From positions 1 to 64,000 of the forward strand of contig LADO01000056.1 in NCBI GenBank assembly GCA_000961595.1: 64,000 bases of DNA, written 5' to 3'. The notes beneath the pieces were generated by a model, which was given only the letters and a program-made list of their open reading frames with translations, searched no databases and was not told where the DNA came from. This DNA is from Peptococcaceae bacterium BRH_c4b (GTDB lineage Bacteria; Bacillota; Desulfotomaculia; Desulfotomaculales; Desulfocucumaceae). Position numbers and translations under genes: made by a program. Below are positions 28,276 to 37,851 of the stretch, in pieces (position 1 is the first letter of the stretch; every line of letters begins with the position of its first letter).

Positions 28276-29391
28276 TTGAGGAAACCTTTTATCTATATTA
28301 TTTCTTTATTTTTAATTGTTTGTTTCATGAATTCGTCAGCTCTGGCTGACGAGCAGAATACTGCAAGGTTTACTCTAAACGAGGTTATTACAAAGGTTTT
28401 AGAAAACAGTAAAGATGTTAAAAAGGCAAAGCTCGCAATAGATAAGGCTGAAGAACAGCGTGATAATAATGCAGATTTAGTATCCTATGTACCGACAACA
28501 GGTTCTAACTCGCCAGAGGAGGAACATACATGGTATAATTTGTTATCTTCTGATATGACATGGGAATTGAGTAAAAAATCATATGCTGCAGAAGAGGATA
28601 AGCAGGTTTTAAATGCCTGTAAAATGTATTGGGATGTTCAGAATGCACTGGAAAAATTAAACGCTAAAAAGTTGGGTCTTTCATATTCAAAACTATATTT
28701 ACAACGCGTTCAGGCAATGAACAGACTTGGTATGATTCCATCGGATGTCTCGCAAGGGACTTCGCCGCAGCAGGCTATAACGGATGCAGAAAGGCTTGTA
28801 GAAAAAGCGGAGTCGGATTTAACTGCATCGGAAAATGAGGTAAATTCTGCTTATGACGCTTTGAACCAGGCCATTGGTTTTTCGGTTGAGGAACGGCCGC
28901 TACTAATCGATGAAATTAAATTTGAACCTCTTGAAATAGATAATTTAGAAGTAGAAGTCCAAAGGGCTATTGAATTAAACCCAAACATATGGCAGTTGGA
29001 CGAAAGCGTTAAGCTTGCCAAATACTCATATGATATGTTGTATGCCTCTGGGATATATACACCTTATAAAATTAGGCAAATAAATAAAAATGAGGCTGAA
29101 CTTAATTCTGCAACTGCTAAGGATGCCGCTCGATTGGCTACTCGTGCGCTATATTATGCAGTAATAAATTTGGAAGACGGCTATAATGCAGCTGATAAGT
29201 CAGTAACTGGGGCGGCTGAGTCTCTAAGGGTATCACAGTTATTATATGATCTGGGCATGATAACTCGTGAGCAGCTTTTGAATAAAGAATCATTATTGGC
29301 AGAAGCAAAACTGGCTAGATTAAATATTGTTGCAGAACACTCCTATATGAAATTGGCATTTCAAAAACCGTGGGCTGTATCTGCTAACTAA
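28276..29391 (+). CDS. Secreted TolC-family-like coiled-coil protein
   Basis: About 371 residues, with a signal peptide cut near SSALA-DE. The mature part is almost wholly helical, with two related halves. Each half begins with a TolC-like opening (FTLNEVITKVLENSKDVKKAKLAID; then VEVQRAIELNPNIWQLDESVKLAK) and ends with an LGMI turn (NRLGMIPSD, DLGMITREQLLNKES). This is the repeat plan of outer membrane efflux proteins, but no strong beta-barrel segments are seen, and the organism looks monoderm. Start TTG 28276 lies behind GGGAGTGGGGG. An envelope-spanning or wall-associated role is inference. Confidence 0.75.
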   Translation: MRKPFIYIISLFLIVCFMNSSALADEQNTARFTLNEVITKVLENSKDVKKAKLAIDKAEEQRDNNADLVSYVPTTGSNSPEEEHTWYNLLSSDMTWELSKKSYAAEEDKQVLNACKMYWDVQNALEKLNAKKLGLSYSKLYLQRVQAMNRLGMIPSDVSQGTSPQQAITDAERLVEKAESDLTASENEVNSAYDALNQAIGFSVEERPLLIDEIKFEPLEIDNLEVEVQRAIELNPNIWQLDESVKLAKYSYDMLYASGIYTPYKIRQINKNEAELNSATAKDAARLATRALYYAVINLEDGYNAADKSVTGAAESLRVSQLLYDLGMITREQLLNKESLLAEAKLARLNIVAEHSYMKLAFQKPWAVSAN

Positions 29392-29406
29392 TAAGCGCTT
29401 GATTGT

Positions 29407-29419
29407 GGTGCCAGGCACC
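29407..29419. repeat. GGTGCCAGGCACC palindrome, third copy
   Basis: Same 13-base palindrome as at 13791-13803 (centre T) and 15182-15194 (centre A). A half copy, GGTGCCTAACGG, lies at 29448-29459. Confidence 0.6.
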
Positions 29420-29475
29420 TAACGGAAAAGGCAGCGAATATATTTATGGTGCCTAACGGGGTCTCGTTATGGAGC

Positions 29476-29514
29476 AAAAAAATAAGCGCCTCATGATGAG
29501 GCGCTTATTTTTTT
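29476..29514. terminator. Bidirectional terminator between convergent genes
   Basis: Stem AATAAGCGCCTCA/TGAGGCGCTTATT with loop TGA and A/T runs on both sides. It serves the TolC-like gene (+) and the SLH protein gene (-). Confidence 0.92.
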
Positions 29515-29518
29515 TAAA

Positions 29519-31024
29519 CTAAATCTTCAGGTTGTTAAGAACTCTAACAATCATAGTCGAGGATTCTGCACGGGTAGCATTGCTGTTGGGCATATAGACG
29601 TTGCCAGGCATTCCCTTGATGATGCCTTCGGCCACTGCAGTAGCTATGGCACCCTTTGCCCAAGCAGGAGCAGTAGAAGCATCAGCAAATGTCAGTGCAT
29701 TCGAGGATGCTGGTTTGCCCAGAGCTTTTACTACCATGGCAGCGATTTCGGAGCGGGTAATCAGACGATCTCCACCAAAAGTACCATCGGTGTAGCCATT
29801 GATTACTCCCTTGGCAACTGCTGCCCCAACAGATCCTTTAGCCCAGGCTGGAATGTTGCTGCTGTCGGCAAATTTATCAGCCGCAGCGGAATTGGCGCTC
29901 CAGGCCATGGCTTTGGCCAGGATGGTAGCAAATTCATTGCGTGTTATCTTGTTATCCGGCTTAAATGTTTTGTCAGCATAGCCGCCAATGGCCATCATAC
30001 CTACCAGCCTCTTAATGTCGGCAGCCGCCCAATGGGAAGCCAAGTCGCTAAGAACGGGCAGTTTTGTATTAGCCATAACGGCAAATTTAGTAAAGTGGTT
30101 TACGTTAGCGGTCACTTTACCGGTGGTTGTGTCAACATTGCCGCCTACAAATACCCAGCCCTGGCGGGTTTCATTGTAGTAGTACAGGCCAATCTGATCG
30201 GCGGGTACATCGGTAAAAGCTGTAGTGTCAAAAGCAAAAGTCAGCGCTACATTTCCGGTTAATTGCGCGCCGGTAAGTGTAACTTCAAATACCTTGCTGC
30301 CTATTTGCAGTACGACAGTACCTGCGGTTGCAGCCGGCACCTCTCCGCTGGGTACTTCTGTAATGCTAACAGTACCTTCGCCGGTAACAGCGCCAGCCGG
30401 CAATGTTACGGATACTGTACCGTCGGCCGTTGCTACGGTTGCGGATGTACCTCCACTAATGGACGCGCTTACAGGTGCTGTGGGCGCTGTCGGATAGGTT
30501 GGTGTAACTGGTGTAACTGGTGTAGTAGTCGAGCTGCCGCTACTGCTGCCACTGCTGCTTGACGTTATGTCGAAATATGCAGAATAGACTACTGAGTTAA
30601 CGGTGGCGACACCGAAATAATAATCACTTCCAGCAGCAGGGTTTGTAAGGCCGTAAACTTTCACCGCTACCGAACTTCCAGCTGGTACATTATTGATGGC
30701 AGCCGTACTTGCTTGGTAGACAGCTGAGCTTACAGCACCGTTTACATAAACTGCATTGGTTAGGGTTCCAGTTCCGGCAGGGAATAATGCAACTGTTCCA
30801 CCTGCGCTGTTATAGAGCGTTAGATAAACGATGGAAGGTGCGCTGTTATCAAAATAAACAGTATAGTTACATGATGCATTTGCCTGGTAAGTTGACAAAC
30901 TTACGCTGCCATTCGAAACAGCGGCTAACGCTAGTCCCGGCATGACCATTGTCAGGACGAATGCCAGGATAATGAGCAGAGACAGTTTTTTCTTCCCCTG
31001 GTTTGTTAACAAAATACCTTTCAC
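29519..31024 (-). CDS. SLH-domain surface protein
   Basis: 501 residues. Signal peptide ending near LALA-AVS, then an N-terminal beta domain (about 35-160), a Ser/Gly then Thr/Pro linker (about 160-190), a beta domain related to ZU5/DUF-type surface modules (about 190-330), and three SLH domains (about 335-501: LASHWAAADIKRL, PAWAKGSVGAAVAKGVINGY, PAWAKGAIATAVAEGIIKGM). It is anchored to a wall polymer by the SLH part. GTG 31024 has AAGGA five bases upstream; TTG 31012 is an alternative. It lies convergent to the TolC-like gene with a shared terminator. Confidence 0.88.
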   Translation of the reverse strand: MKGILLTNQGKKKLSLLIILAFVLTMVMPGLALAAVSNGSVSLSTYQANASCNYTVYFDNSAPSIVYLTLYNSAGGTVALFPAGTGTLTNAVYVNGAVSSAVYQASTAAINNVPAGSSVAVKVYGLTNPAAGSDYYFGVATVNSVVYSAYFDITSSSSGSSSGSSTTTPVTPVTPTYPTAPTAPVSASISGGTSATVATADGTVSVTLPAGAVTGEGTVSITEVPSGEVPAATAGTVVLQIGSKVFEVTLTGAQLTGNVALTFAFDTTAFTDVPADQIGLYYYNETRQGWVFVGGNVDTTTGKVTANVNHFTKFAVMANTKLPVLSDLASHWAAADIKRLVGMMAIGGYADKTFKPDNKITRNEFATILAKAMAWSANSAAADKFADSSNIPAWAKGSVGAAVAKGVINGYTDGTFGGDRLITRSEIAAMVVKALGKPASSNALTFADASTAPAWAKGAIATAVAEGIIKGMPGNVYMPNSNATRAESSTMIVRVLNNLKI

Positions 31025-31593
31025 TCCTTTCCTTTATTATATGATAATGTGTTTCAACTATCTGAATAGCTGTCATATCCCCCCCTTTTTTGTTAGCCTA
31101 ATACTAATTACTGAAACCCGGACTACTATTGGGTTGCCAGTAATTAATTCTAAAAATTAAATTTAAAATTAGGAATAAAAATATAAGCAGTGAATGCTTT
31201 TACCATAATTTCTATAAAAAATATGAAAATCCTGCATAAAAAACAATATTTTTCTTTGTCAAAGGAAGTATATGTCACATTAACGTATGAAGGCACCCAG
31301 GAGGCTGTCGTAAAAACACTTTATTTACAGTATGACGCACAACATATAGTTACTGAATGATGTTGCCCGGTCTGTATATGGAATATTTCTTACAATCATT
31401 TATAACTGTGACCCGCAGGGCCATGAAAGTTCAAATGGAAAATTTTAACTGGCAATACCTGATGCTTAAGGCAGGAAAAGGGGAAGAAAAAAAAGGAAAT
31501 TTTACAACGCAAAATGTGTTACAATATGCAGGAATTTGTATCAGAACCATAGAAATACTTTTTGTCTTTTGAATATTTAGGAGTATAAAGTTA
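31025..31593. other. Gene-free AT-rich stretch between surface protein and glycan cluster
   Basis: It must hold the promoters of the SLH gene (-) and of the glycan cluster (+). I see no convincing pair for either. A 71-codon frame at 31357-31572 has no ribosome site and looks accidental. It marks the border where base composition turns clearly AT-rich. Confidence 0.4.
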
Positions 31594-33987
31594 ATGTCCA
31601 AAAAAAAAGCAGGTATAGAGATACCAACTGTCACTGCACAAAGCCAGACGATTGATACCGCCAGCTATTTAAGGATTACGGTTCTTTGGGGAATCTGTCT
31701 GCTAATTGTGTTCACTCCTTTTTTTCGTGGCTTATTTTTTCCCGTTGAGCAACAGAAGGCGCTTTTATTAGTAATCATTCTGTTCTGGGTTACCTGTCTT
31801 TGGAAATGGCTAAACTCTAACGGGCAAATATTTTCTCACCCTGTAGATTATTTTCTCCTTGCTTTGCCTGTCGTATATGTATTATCCAGCATTAATCCCG
31901 CCAACACCGGACTGGCAATTGATGAAGTTGTAAAAGCTTTGCTGTATTTTTTTGTATACTGGATAATCACAAACATAGTAATCACCGAGAAGGATACATT
32001 GCGTGTACTGAAGGTAATATGTCTTGCCGGCATGCTTGCCTCTTTGGCCGGTCTTGGTGTTGCAACGGAATTGATTAAAATAAAAGACGGCTTTCTGAAC
32101 GCGAGGATATACTCGACGTTTCAGTATCCAAACGCACTGGCCAGTTATCTCATGGTATCATTTTTTATATCGTTTTATTTGTGGCTTCGCAAAGACGACT
32201 ATTCACTGGCTGATATTATTGGACTTCACAAGAAAGGCTTGCCAGGATTTTTGCTTGTGAATTTACATGGCTATATATACATATCGCTTGCTTATATAAT
32301 CATGCTGTCCTTTATTGGAGCCAAATCAAACGGTGTTTTTCTGGTTTTTGCCCTCCTGATGCCGGTATTATTATGGGGTGTGCCGCGTGATAGCAGGTAC
32401 CCCGCCATATTTTATCTGCTGGCTTCATTTATAGTAGCTATTCCTTGCGGACTTATGTTTGTGAGAAATAGCGCAGCAGGTAAATATGCCCTTGCATGGT
32501 TATGGGTATTAAGCGGATTTGTCTTAGCATTACTCATGCAATATTTTTTCAACTACTTAAATAATAAAAACTCGTTTAATAATGTAAAAAAATACAAGGT
32601 TTATCTATTCACGGCCGTAGCCGTTATGGCAGCTTTACTGGCGGCATATGCCATCCACTATATTGATTCCCACAGCCGGGCCGTGGCTGCAATTGTAGAG
32701 GAGTTCCGCGTACGCAACGCTCTGGAGCGCATGTACTTTTATAAGGACGCCATTAAAATGATTTCTGAAAGGCCTCTTCTGGGGTGGGGAGGCGGGGGCT
32801 GGCAGGAAGCCTACAAGATGTTCCAGGGCTATATGTATAATTCAACACAGGTACACAGCTATTATTTTCAGCTGGCAGTAGAGACAGGTATTACAGGTAT
32901 TTTAGTAATAATTATGATCTGGTCAGGTTTTCTTTATTCGACTATACGAGTATTAAAAGAAGCCCGGGATCAACCGGAAATTCGCTTCATGGCATGGACT
33001 GTATGCATATCCGCCCTGGCCCTGGGACTACACGCCAGCATAGATTTTGACCTCTCGCTGTCCGCATTGGCAATTGTGCTATGGATTATGTGGGCATTGA
33101 TGAGGAATTTAAGCTTTGCTGAAACAAACGCAAAAATAAATAAGATTAGCAAACAGAAAAAAAAGCCGACAAATATGTTTATCTGCGTTTCAATTTTTTC
33201 TATCGTCTTAATGTTTGGCACGACCTGTTTGGTGAATGCTTCCACCGCTGCTAAAAATGTGGCTATGCGAGTAAACAGCGGAGACTTGCCAGGCTTAGTA
33301 ACGCTAATGGAAAGCGCAGTAAAAAATAATCCTTGGAATTCAGAATATAAAGCAAACCTGTCATCCCTGTATATGCGCCAGGGAAAGCTTGATCAGGCCA
33401 TAAACCAGATGGAGATGGCGGTTGCTATAGGTAAATACAATGCTGTTCTATATGCCGTATTATCAGATTTGTACATGAGGGCAAATACTTTACAAAAAAG
33501 CGTGGCAATGGCAGAGAGGGCGGTCCAATTAGCCCCCTTTCAGACTCCATGGTACGATCAATTGTCACGCTTTAGTTTTTACACCGGCTTAAACCTTAAG
33601 CTCCAGGGGAAAAGCAATGAAGCTGATGAATATTTGAAAAAAGCGGCAGAAGTAAATGGCATGATAGAAAAGCAGGCTTCAAAAATGGGACCTTTGGAAA
33701 AACGACTGCTAAGAGATGCGCCGATGCTTGCGCCTACCCCGGTGACACTGCTTTATTCCGGCGCTGTATATTGCATCGCAGGTGAATTCAATAAAGCAGA
33801 GCCCATACTTCTTGCTGTAACAGGGGACGACAGGGCAAAAACGGAGGCCTTAATGTGGTTAAGCTATCTGTATCAACGGGAAGGAAAGCAAGCAGAATCC
33901 GTCCGGATGGTTACCCAGGCAAAAGCCATAAATCCGGACGCGGAGAAACAGTATGCTTATATCCAACAAGTAAATAATTTTAAATAG
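31594..33987 (+). CDS. O-antigen polymerase/ligase-like membrane protein with TPR domain
   Basis: 797 residues. About 12 membrane helices occupy residues 20-520. The large external loop near residues 360-440 has RNALERMYFYKDAIKMISERPLLGWGGGGWQEAYKMFQ, typical of the Wzy_C/WaaL superfamily that polymerises or attaches glycans on the outer face. The rest (about 550-797) is tetratricopeptide-like (NPWNSEYKANLSSLYMRQGKLDQAINQMEMAV). Ribosome site TTAGGAG precedes ATG 31594. First gene of the glycan cluster. With an ABC exporter nearby, a ligase role joining glycan to an S-layer protein or wall polymer is as likely as polymerisation. Confidence 0.82.
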   Translation: MSKKKAGIEIPTVTAQSQTIDTASYLRITVLWGICLLIVFTPFFRGLFFPVEQQKALLLVIILFWVTCLWKWLNSNGQIFSHPVDYFLLALPVVYVLSSINPANTGLAIDEVVKALLYFFVYWIITNIVITEKDTLRVLKVICLAGMLASLAGLGVATELIKIKDGFLNARIYSTFQYPNALASYLMVSFFISFYLWLRKDDYSLADIIGLHKKGLPGFLLVNLHGYIYISLAYIIMLSFIGAKSNGVFLVFALLMPVLLWGVPRDSRYPAIFYLLASFIVAIPCGLMFVRNSAAGKYALAWLWVLSGFVLALLMQYFFNYLNNKNSFNNVKKYKVYLFTAVAVMAALLAAYAIHYIDSHSRAVAAIVEEFRVRNALERMYFYKDAIKMISERPLLGWGGGGWQEAYKMFQGYMYNSTQVHSYYFQLAVETGITGILVIIMIWSGFLYSTIRVLKEARDQPEIRFMAWTVCISALALGLHASIDFDLSLSALAIVLWIMWALMRNLSFAETNAKINKISKQKKKPTNMFICVSIFSIVLMFGTTCLVNASTAAKNVAMRVNSGDLPGLVTLMESAVKNNPWNSEYKANLSSLYMRQGKLDQAINQMEMAVAIGKYNAVLYAVLSDLYMRANTLQKSVAMAERAVQLAPFQTPWYDQLSRFSFYTGLNLKLQGKSNEADEYLKKAAEVNGMIEKQASKMGPLEKRLLRDAPMLAPTPVTLLYSGAVYCIAGEFNKAEPILLAVTGDDRAKTEALMWLSYLYQREGKQAESVRMVTQAKAINPDAEKQYAYIQQVNNFK

Positions 33988-34032
33988 TAGAGTATATTTT
34001 AACCGGCAAAATAACGGTAGGCAGGGTTTGCT

Positions 34033-35172
34033 TTGAAATATAAAGCTGTAATATGTTTTTCGGCCCTTGACTGGAATTTTTTAAGACAACGGACCCACTA
34101 TATTATGGAGGGCATGGCCACCAGGGGGCTGAAAGTACTCTTCGTGGAAAATACCGGGGTGAGAAACCCAAGATTCGATGATTTTAACCGGATTTTAAAC
34201 CGGCTTAAAAATGCGGCAGATACGGGTAATGCAAGCAACTCTGTTCCGGACAACATGGAGATATTCTCGCCCATGGCCTTACCCTTTCCATATAATAAAC
34301 TTGCTATTTATTACAATGCCTGGTATATAAAAAAATATATAAATGGTTTTCTGGCAAGATACAACCTTTTACCATCCGAAGTAATATTTTGGACATACCT
34401 GGCCACACCGGCCATATTGCGCCTGGCGGAGGATTATCTCTGGGGATTAGTTGTATATGATGTGGTGAGTGACCCCAAGTTGGTGGAAAGAAAGCTTGCC
34501 CCACATGAAAAGAAGTTGCTCCTGACGGCAGACAAAGTTTTATTCGCGTCCCATGTTTTGTACGAGCAGTACAGCCCAGTTACCAGAAACCCTGTAGTTT
34601 TTGAAGATGGCTTCAACACCGGATTGCTTCAGTCCAGGATAAAGCCGTGCCTCATGGATAATCTGCCCAGACCCAGGTTCCTTTATATCGGGGGAATTAA
34701 CAGAAAGATATGGCGGGAAATGATTGAAAGCCTTTGCGCAGCATTTCCCGGTGGGTCGGTAACCCTAATAGGACCTACTTCAGATGACACAAAGCTTGCA
34801 AATTTACCGAATCTGTACATTCTGCCGCCTTGCAGCGATTATAGAGAGTTGGCGCCATATCTGGAAAACGCCGAGGCAGGAATTATACCCTATTATAATG
34901 ATGACTACGCAGGCGCCATGCACCCGGCAAAGTTAAATGAATATATAATCTTCGGGCTTCCTGTGGTGGCCACGGCCACTCCGGAATTGACAAAACTGGA
35001 CCAAACATGGGGCAAAGGATTTTTTTATCTGGGAGCGAATCCAGAAGAATTTGTACGCGCTGCCACCACGGCTTTAGCTGATGACACCGTAACCAGGGAA
35101 TCAAGAAAGGCTTTTGCAGTTACTAATACATGGGATGTACGCCTCGAGGTGCTTTTCGATTTGATTGAATAA
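34033..35172 (+). CDS. Glycosyltransferase (GT-B fold)
   Basis: 379 residues, cytosolic, transferring a sugar to the growing surface glycan; donor unknown. The N-terminal part (VICFSALDWNFLRQRTHYIMEG...VLFVEN) and the C-terminal NAEAGIIPYYNDDYAGAMHPAKLNEYIIFGLPVVAT match family 4-like enzymes, with the acidic residue of the donor loop replaced within MHPAKLNEY. TTG 34033 is used, with GGTAGG about 9 bases before it. It is 45 bases downstream of the polymerase-like gene and co-directional with the whole cluster. Confidence 0.83.
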   Translation: MKYKAVICFSALDWNFLRQRTHYIMEGMATRGLKVLFVENTGVRNPRFDDFNRILNRLKNAADTGNASNSVPDNMEIFSPMALPFPYNKLAIYYNAWYIKKYINGFLARYNLLPSEVIFWTYLATPAILRLAEDYLWGLVVYDVVSDPKLVERKLAPHEKKLLLTADKVLFASHVLYEQYSPVTRNPVVFEDGFNTGLLQSRIKPCLMDNLPRPRFLYIGGINRKIWREMIESLCAAFPGGSVTLIGPTSDDTKLANLPNLYILPPCSDYRELAPYLENAEAGIIPYYNDDYAGAMHPAKLNEYIIFGLPVVATATPELTKLDQTWGKGFFYLGANPEEFVRAATTALADDTVTRESRKAFAVTNTWDVRLEVLFDLIE

Positions 35173-35207
35173 ACTAACTGACTGACTGAAAGAAAGGGTG
35201 TCGCCCG

Positions 35208-37004
35208 GTGAAACCAGGGTCCATTCTGGCTAAAGCCTGCTGGATACTGAAGTACCAGGGTCTGGCGGAACTCTGTAAAAGAGCCTGGCGGTACATAAAA
35301 AAGCATAAGCTAATAGGGTTATGGCGCAATAGGAATAATGCCGCAGCCTATAGACGATGGCTGAAAAATGAAGCCGTGCAGGTAAACAAAAAATTAATGA
35401 CAGCGCCAGAGGATATTGAATCCTTTAATTATCACCCGGTAATAAGCATAGTTATGCCTGTTCATAACACCACGGCTAAATATCTTGAAAAGGCAATAGA
35501 TTCAGTGTCCAAGCAGGTTTATCCCTACTGGGAGTTGTGCATTGCCGATGACGCCTCTACAGAACCTCATGTGCCGTTGATTTTAAATAGATACTGTGAG
35601 ACTGATTCCCGTATAAAAGTTGCATTTCTATCCAATCGGGACGGTATAGTGGGTGCAGGCAACAGTGCAATTAATCTGTCAACAGGGGATTATATCTGCT
35701 TCCTTGACCATGATGACGAGCTCTCACCCCATGCGTTGCTGGAAATTGTTAGATGCTTGAATGTTAACCCGGTTGCAGATATTATTTATACTGATGAGGA
35801 TCGCCTGATAGGTGATGGACTTCGCGCCGAGCCATTCTTTAAACCTGACTGGTCACCTGACTTACTGATGTCAATGAATTATGTAGGTCATCTGACAGTG
35901 GTACGCAGAACGCTTATTGAAAAAACAGGAGGTTTTACTGAGGGAACCGATGGCAGCCAGGATTACGATTTGATATTACGTCTTTCTGAACTTACCAAAA
36001 ATATAATTCACATTCCGCAGGTACTATACCACTGGCGGATGACACCGGGGTCTGTGTCCAGCGTGGCAGAAAGCAGGCTTAGGGCATTGGAGGTTGGAAG
36101 GGAAGCTATAGTGGAGGCATTAGGTAGACGAGGCATTAACGGGCGAGTTACTTTAATGGAAAATGGCTATTACCGGGTACAGTACCATATAAAAGATGAC
36201 CCACTGATCAGTATTATTATCCCTACCAGGGATAGGATTGACTTATTACGCCGCTGCCTGGAGTCAATTCAGAGAAAGAGTACCTATCATAATTATGAAA
36301 TAATTGTGGTGGACAATGGCAGCACTGATGAAGAGACATTGAAATATTTACATGAGATAAAAAAAACGAACAAGTGTTTTGTTTTGCGTTATGATGAGCC
36401 GTTCAACTATTCCCGAATAAATAATTATGCAGTGCAACAAGCAAGTGGTGAATATCTTTTGTTTTTAAACAATGACACCGAGGTGATTTCTGAAGACTGG
36501 CTTGAAGAAATGCTTTCCCATGCTCAGCGTCCGGAAATTGGGGCGGTGGGGGTAAAATTACTCTTTCCTGACAAAAGGATTCAGCACGGCGGTGTTTTAT
36601 TAGGTATTGGAGGAATTGCCGGACATGCAGTTTATGGGCTTCCGGATAGTTCCCCAGGCTATATGAACCTGGCCAATGTGAGCAGGAATTGCTCGGCGGT
36701 TACGGCTGCCTGCCTGGCGGTGGGCAGAGAGGTTTTCGAAGAAGTGGGTGGCTTTGATGAAGAGCTTGACGTAGCCTATAATGATGTGGATTTATGCCTG
36801 AGAATTTTAGAGCAAGGTTACTTCAATGTTTGGACTCCCTACGCAGTGCTTTACCACTACGAGTCTGCAACAAGGGGACATGCCATACCTGAAGAAAATG
36901 TTGAGTACTTTTGTCGTAAATGGAGATCTGTTATTGAAAGAGGGGATTACTTCTACAACCCTAATCTTTCACTAAACCATTGTGATTATCAAATTAGTTG
37001 TTGA
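35208..37004 (+). CDS. Tandem two-domain family 2 glycosyltransferase
   Basis: 598 residues. The first GT-A domain starts near residue 78 (ISIVMPVHN) with the acidic site LDHDDELSP near 165. The second starts near 331 (ISIIIPTRDR) with LNNDTEVIS near 418 and the C-terminal VAYNDVDLCLRILEQGY acceptor region. Such tandem enzymes often add alternating sugars. It is clearly paralogous to the tandem GT2 part of the 1765-residue protein downstream (GSQDYDL, FKPDWSP and LYHWR shared). GTG 35208 is the likely start. It ends just before the ABC permease gene. Confidence 0.9.
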   Translation: MKPGSILAKACWILKYQGLAELCKRAWRYIKKHKLIGLWRNRNNAAAYRRWLKNEAVQVNKKLMTAPEDIESFNYHPVISIVMPVHNTTAKYLEKAIDSVSKQVYPYWELCIADDASTEPHVPLILNRYCETDSRIKVAFLSNRDGIVGAGNSAINLSTGDYICFLDHDDELSPHALLEIVRCLNVNPVADIIYTDEDRLIGDGLRAEPFFKPDWSPDLLMSMNYVGHLTVVRRTLIEKTGGFTEGTDGSQDYDLILRLSELTKNIIHIPQVLYHWRMTPGSVSSVAESRLRALEVGREAIVEALGRRGINGRVTLMENGYYRVQYHIKDDPLISIIIPTRDRIDLLRRCLESIQRKSTYHNYEIIVVDNGSTDEETLKYLHEIKKTNKCFVLRYDEPFNYSRINNYAVQQASGEYLLFLNNDTEVISEDWLEEMLSHAQRPEIGAVGVKLLFPDKRIQHGGVLLGIGGIAGHAVYGLPDSSPGYMNLANVSRNCSAVTAACLAVGREVFEEVGGFDEELDVAYNDVDLCLRILEQGYFNVWTPYAVLYHYESATRGHAIPEENVEYFCRKWRSVIERGDYFYNPNLSLNHCDYQISC

Positions 37005-37029
37005 TATGAATAGATTTGTGGGAGTTGCT

Positions 37030-37851
37030 ATGCATAAACTTAATATTTGGAACCCGATTGGGATAATTGTAAGCCTTTGGAGATATCGCGAATTAATCAA
37101 GCAATTTGCAAAAAGGGATGTAATAGTACGCTACAAGGGCTCCTACCTTGGTATGTTATGGACGTTTCTGTATCCGCTATTCATGCTGATGGTATACTCT
37201 TTTGTATTCAGTGTCATTTTCAAGAGTAGATGGGGGACTGAAGTTAACAATAAGCTGGAGTTCGCCCTGATTCTCTTCTGCGGACTGACTACATATAACC
37301 TCTTTGCGGAATGCGTAACCCGTGCGCCGGGATTAATTCTCAGCAATGTCAACTATGTTAAAAAAGTAGTTTTCCCCTTGGAAATACTGCCTTTAGTAGT
37401 AGCAGGATCGGCCCTAGTCCAGGCTGTAATCAGTCTTCTTATTCTGGTAGTCGGCTTGATTGCCGTAATGGGAGTTTTTCACTGGACCATAGTATTCTTA
37501 CCATTGGTATTGCTACCATTGTTATTACTGATACTGGGATTTGGCTGGTTTTTATCTTCACTGGGTGTTTACCTGCGGGATATCGGTCAGGTGGTGGGAA
37601 TTGTGGTACAGGCATTGATGTTTTTAAGTCCCATTTTTTACCCTGTATCAGTTATACCTGTGGAACTGAGGCCGATATACTATTTAAATCCAATGAGTTA
37701 TGTGGTTGAGGACATGCGCCGTGTTATTATATGGGGTCAGATGCCGGACTGGAAATGGTTGGTTATTGGAACAATAGCCAGTGCTCTTGTGGCTATTTTG
37801 GGGTACGTATGGTTCCAGAAGACAAGGAAGGGGTTTGCAGATGTCCTCTGA
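37030..37851 (+). CDS. Polysaccharide ABC transporter permease (Wzm/TagG type)
   Basis: 273 residues with six membrane helices of the ABC-2 type. The N-terminal WRYRELIKQFAKRDVIVRYKGSYLGMLWTFLYPL is the signature of O-antigen or teichoic acid exporters. It moves lipid-linked glycan from the inner to the outer face of the membrane. ATG 37030 has GTGGGAG five bases upstream; ATG 37006 is possible. It overlaps the ATPase gene by 11 bases. Confidence 0.94.
   Translation: MHKLNIWNPIGIIVSLWRYRELIKQFAKRDVIVRYKGSYLGMLWTFLYPLFMLMVYSFVFSVIFKSRWGTEVNNKLEFALILFCGLTTYNLFAECVTRAPGLILSNVNYVKKVVFPLEILPLVVAGSALVQAVISLLILVVGLIAVMGVFHWTIVFLPLVLLPLLLLILGFGWFLSSLGVYLRDIGQVVGIVVQALMFLSPIFYPVSVIPVELRPIYYLNPMSYVVEDMRRVIIWGQMPDWKWLVIGTIASALVAILGYVWFQKTRKGFADVL

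Noticed and set aside
31357-31572. 71-codon frame before the glycan cluster
   Set aside because: No ribosome site, no motif, and it overlaps the likely promoter region.
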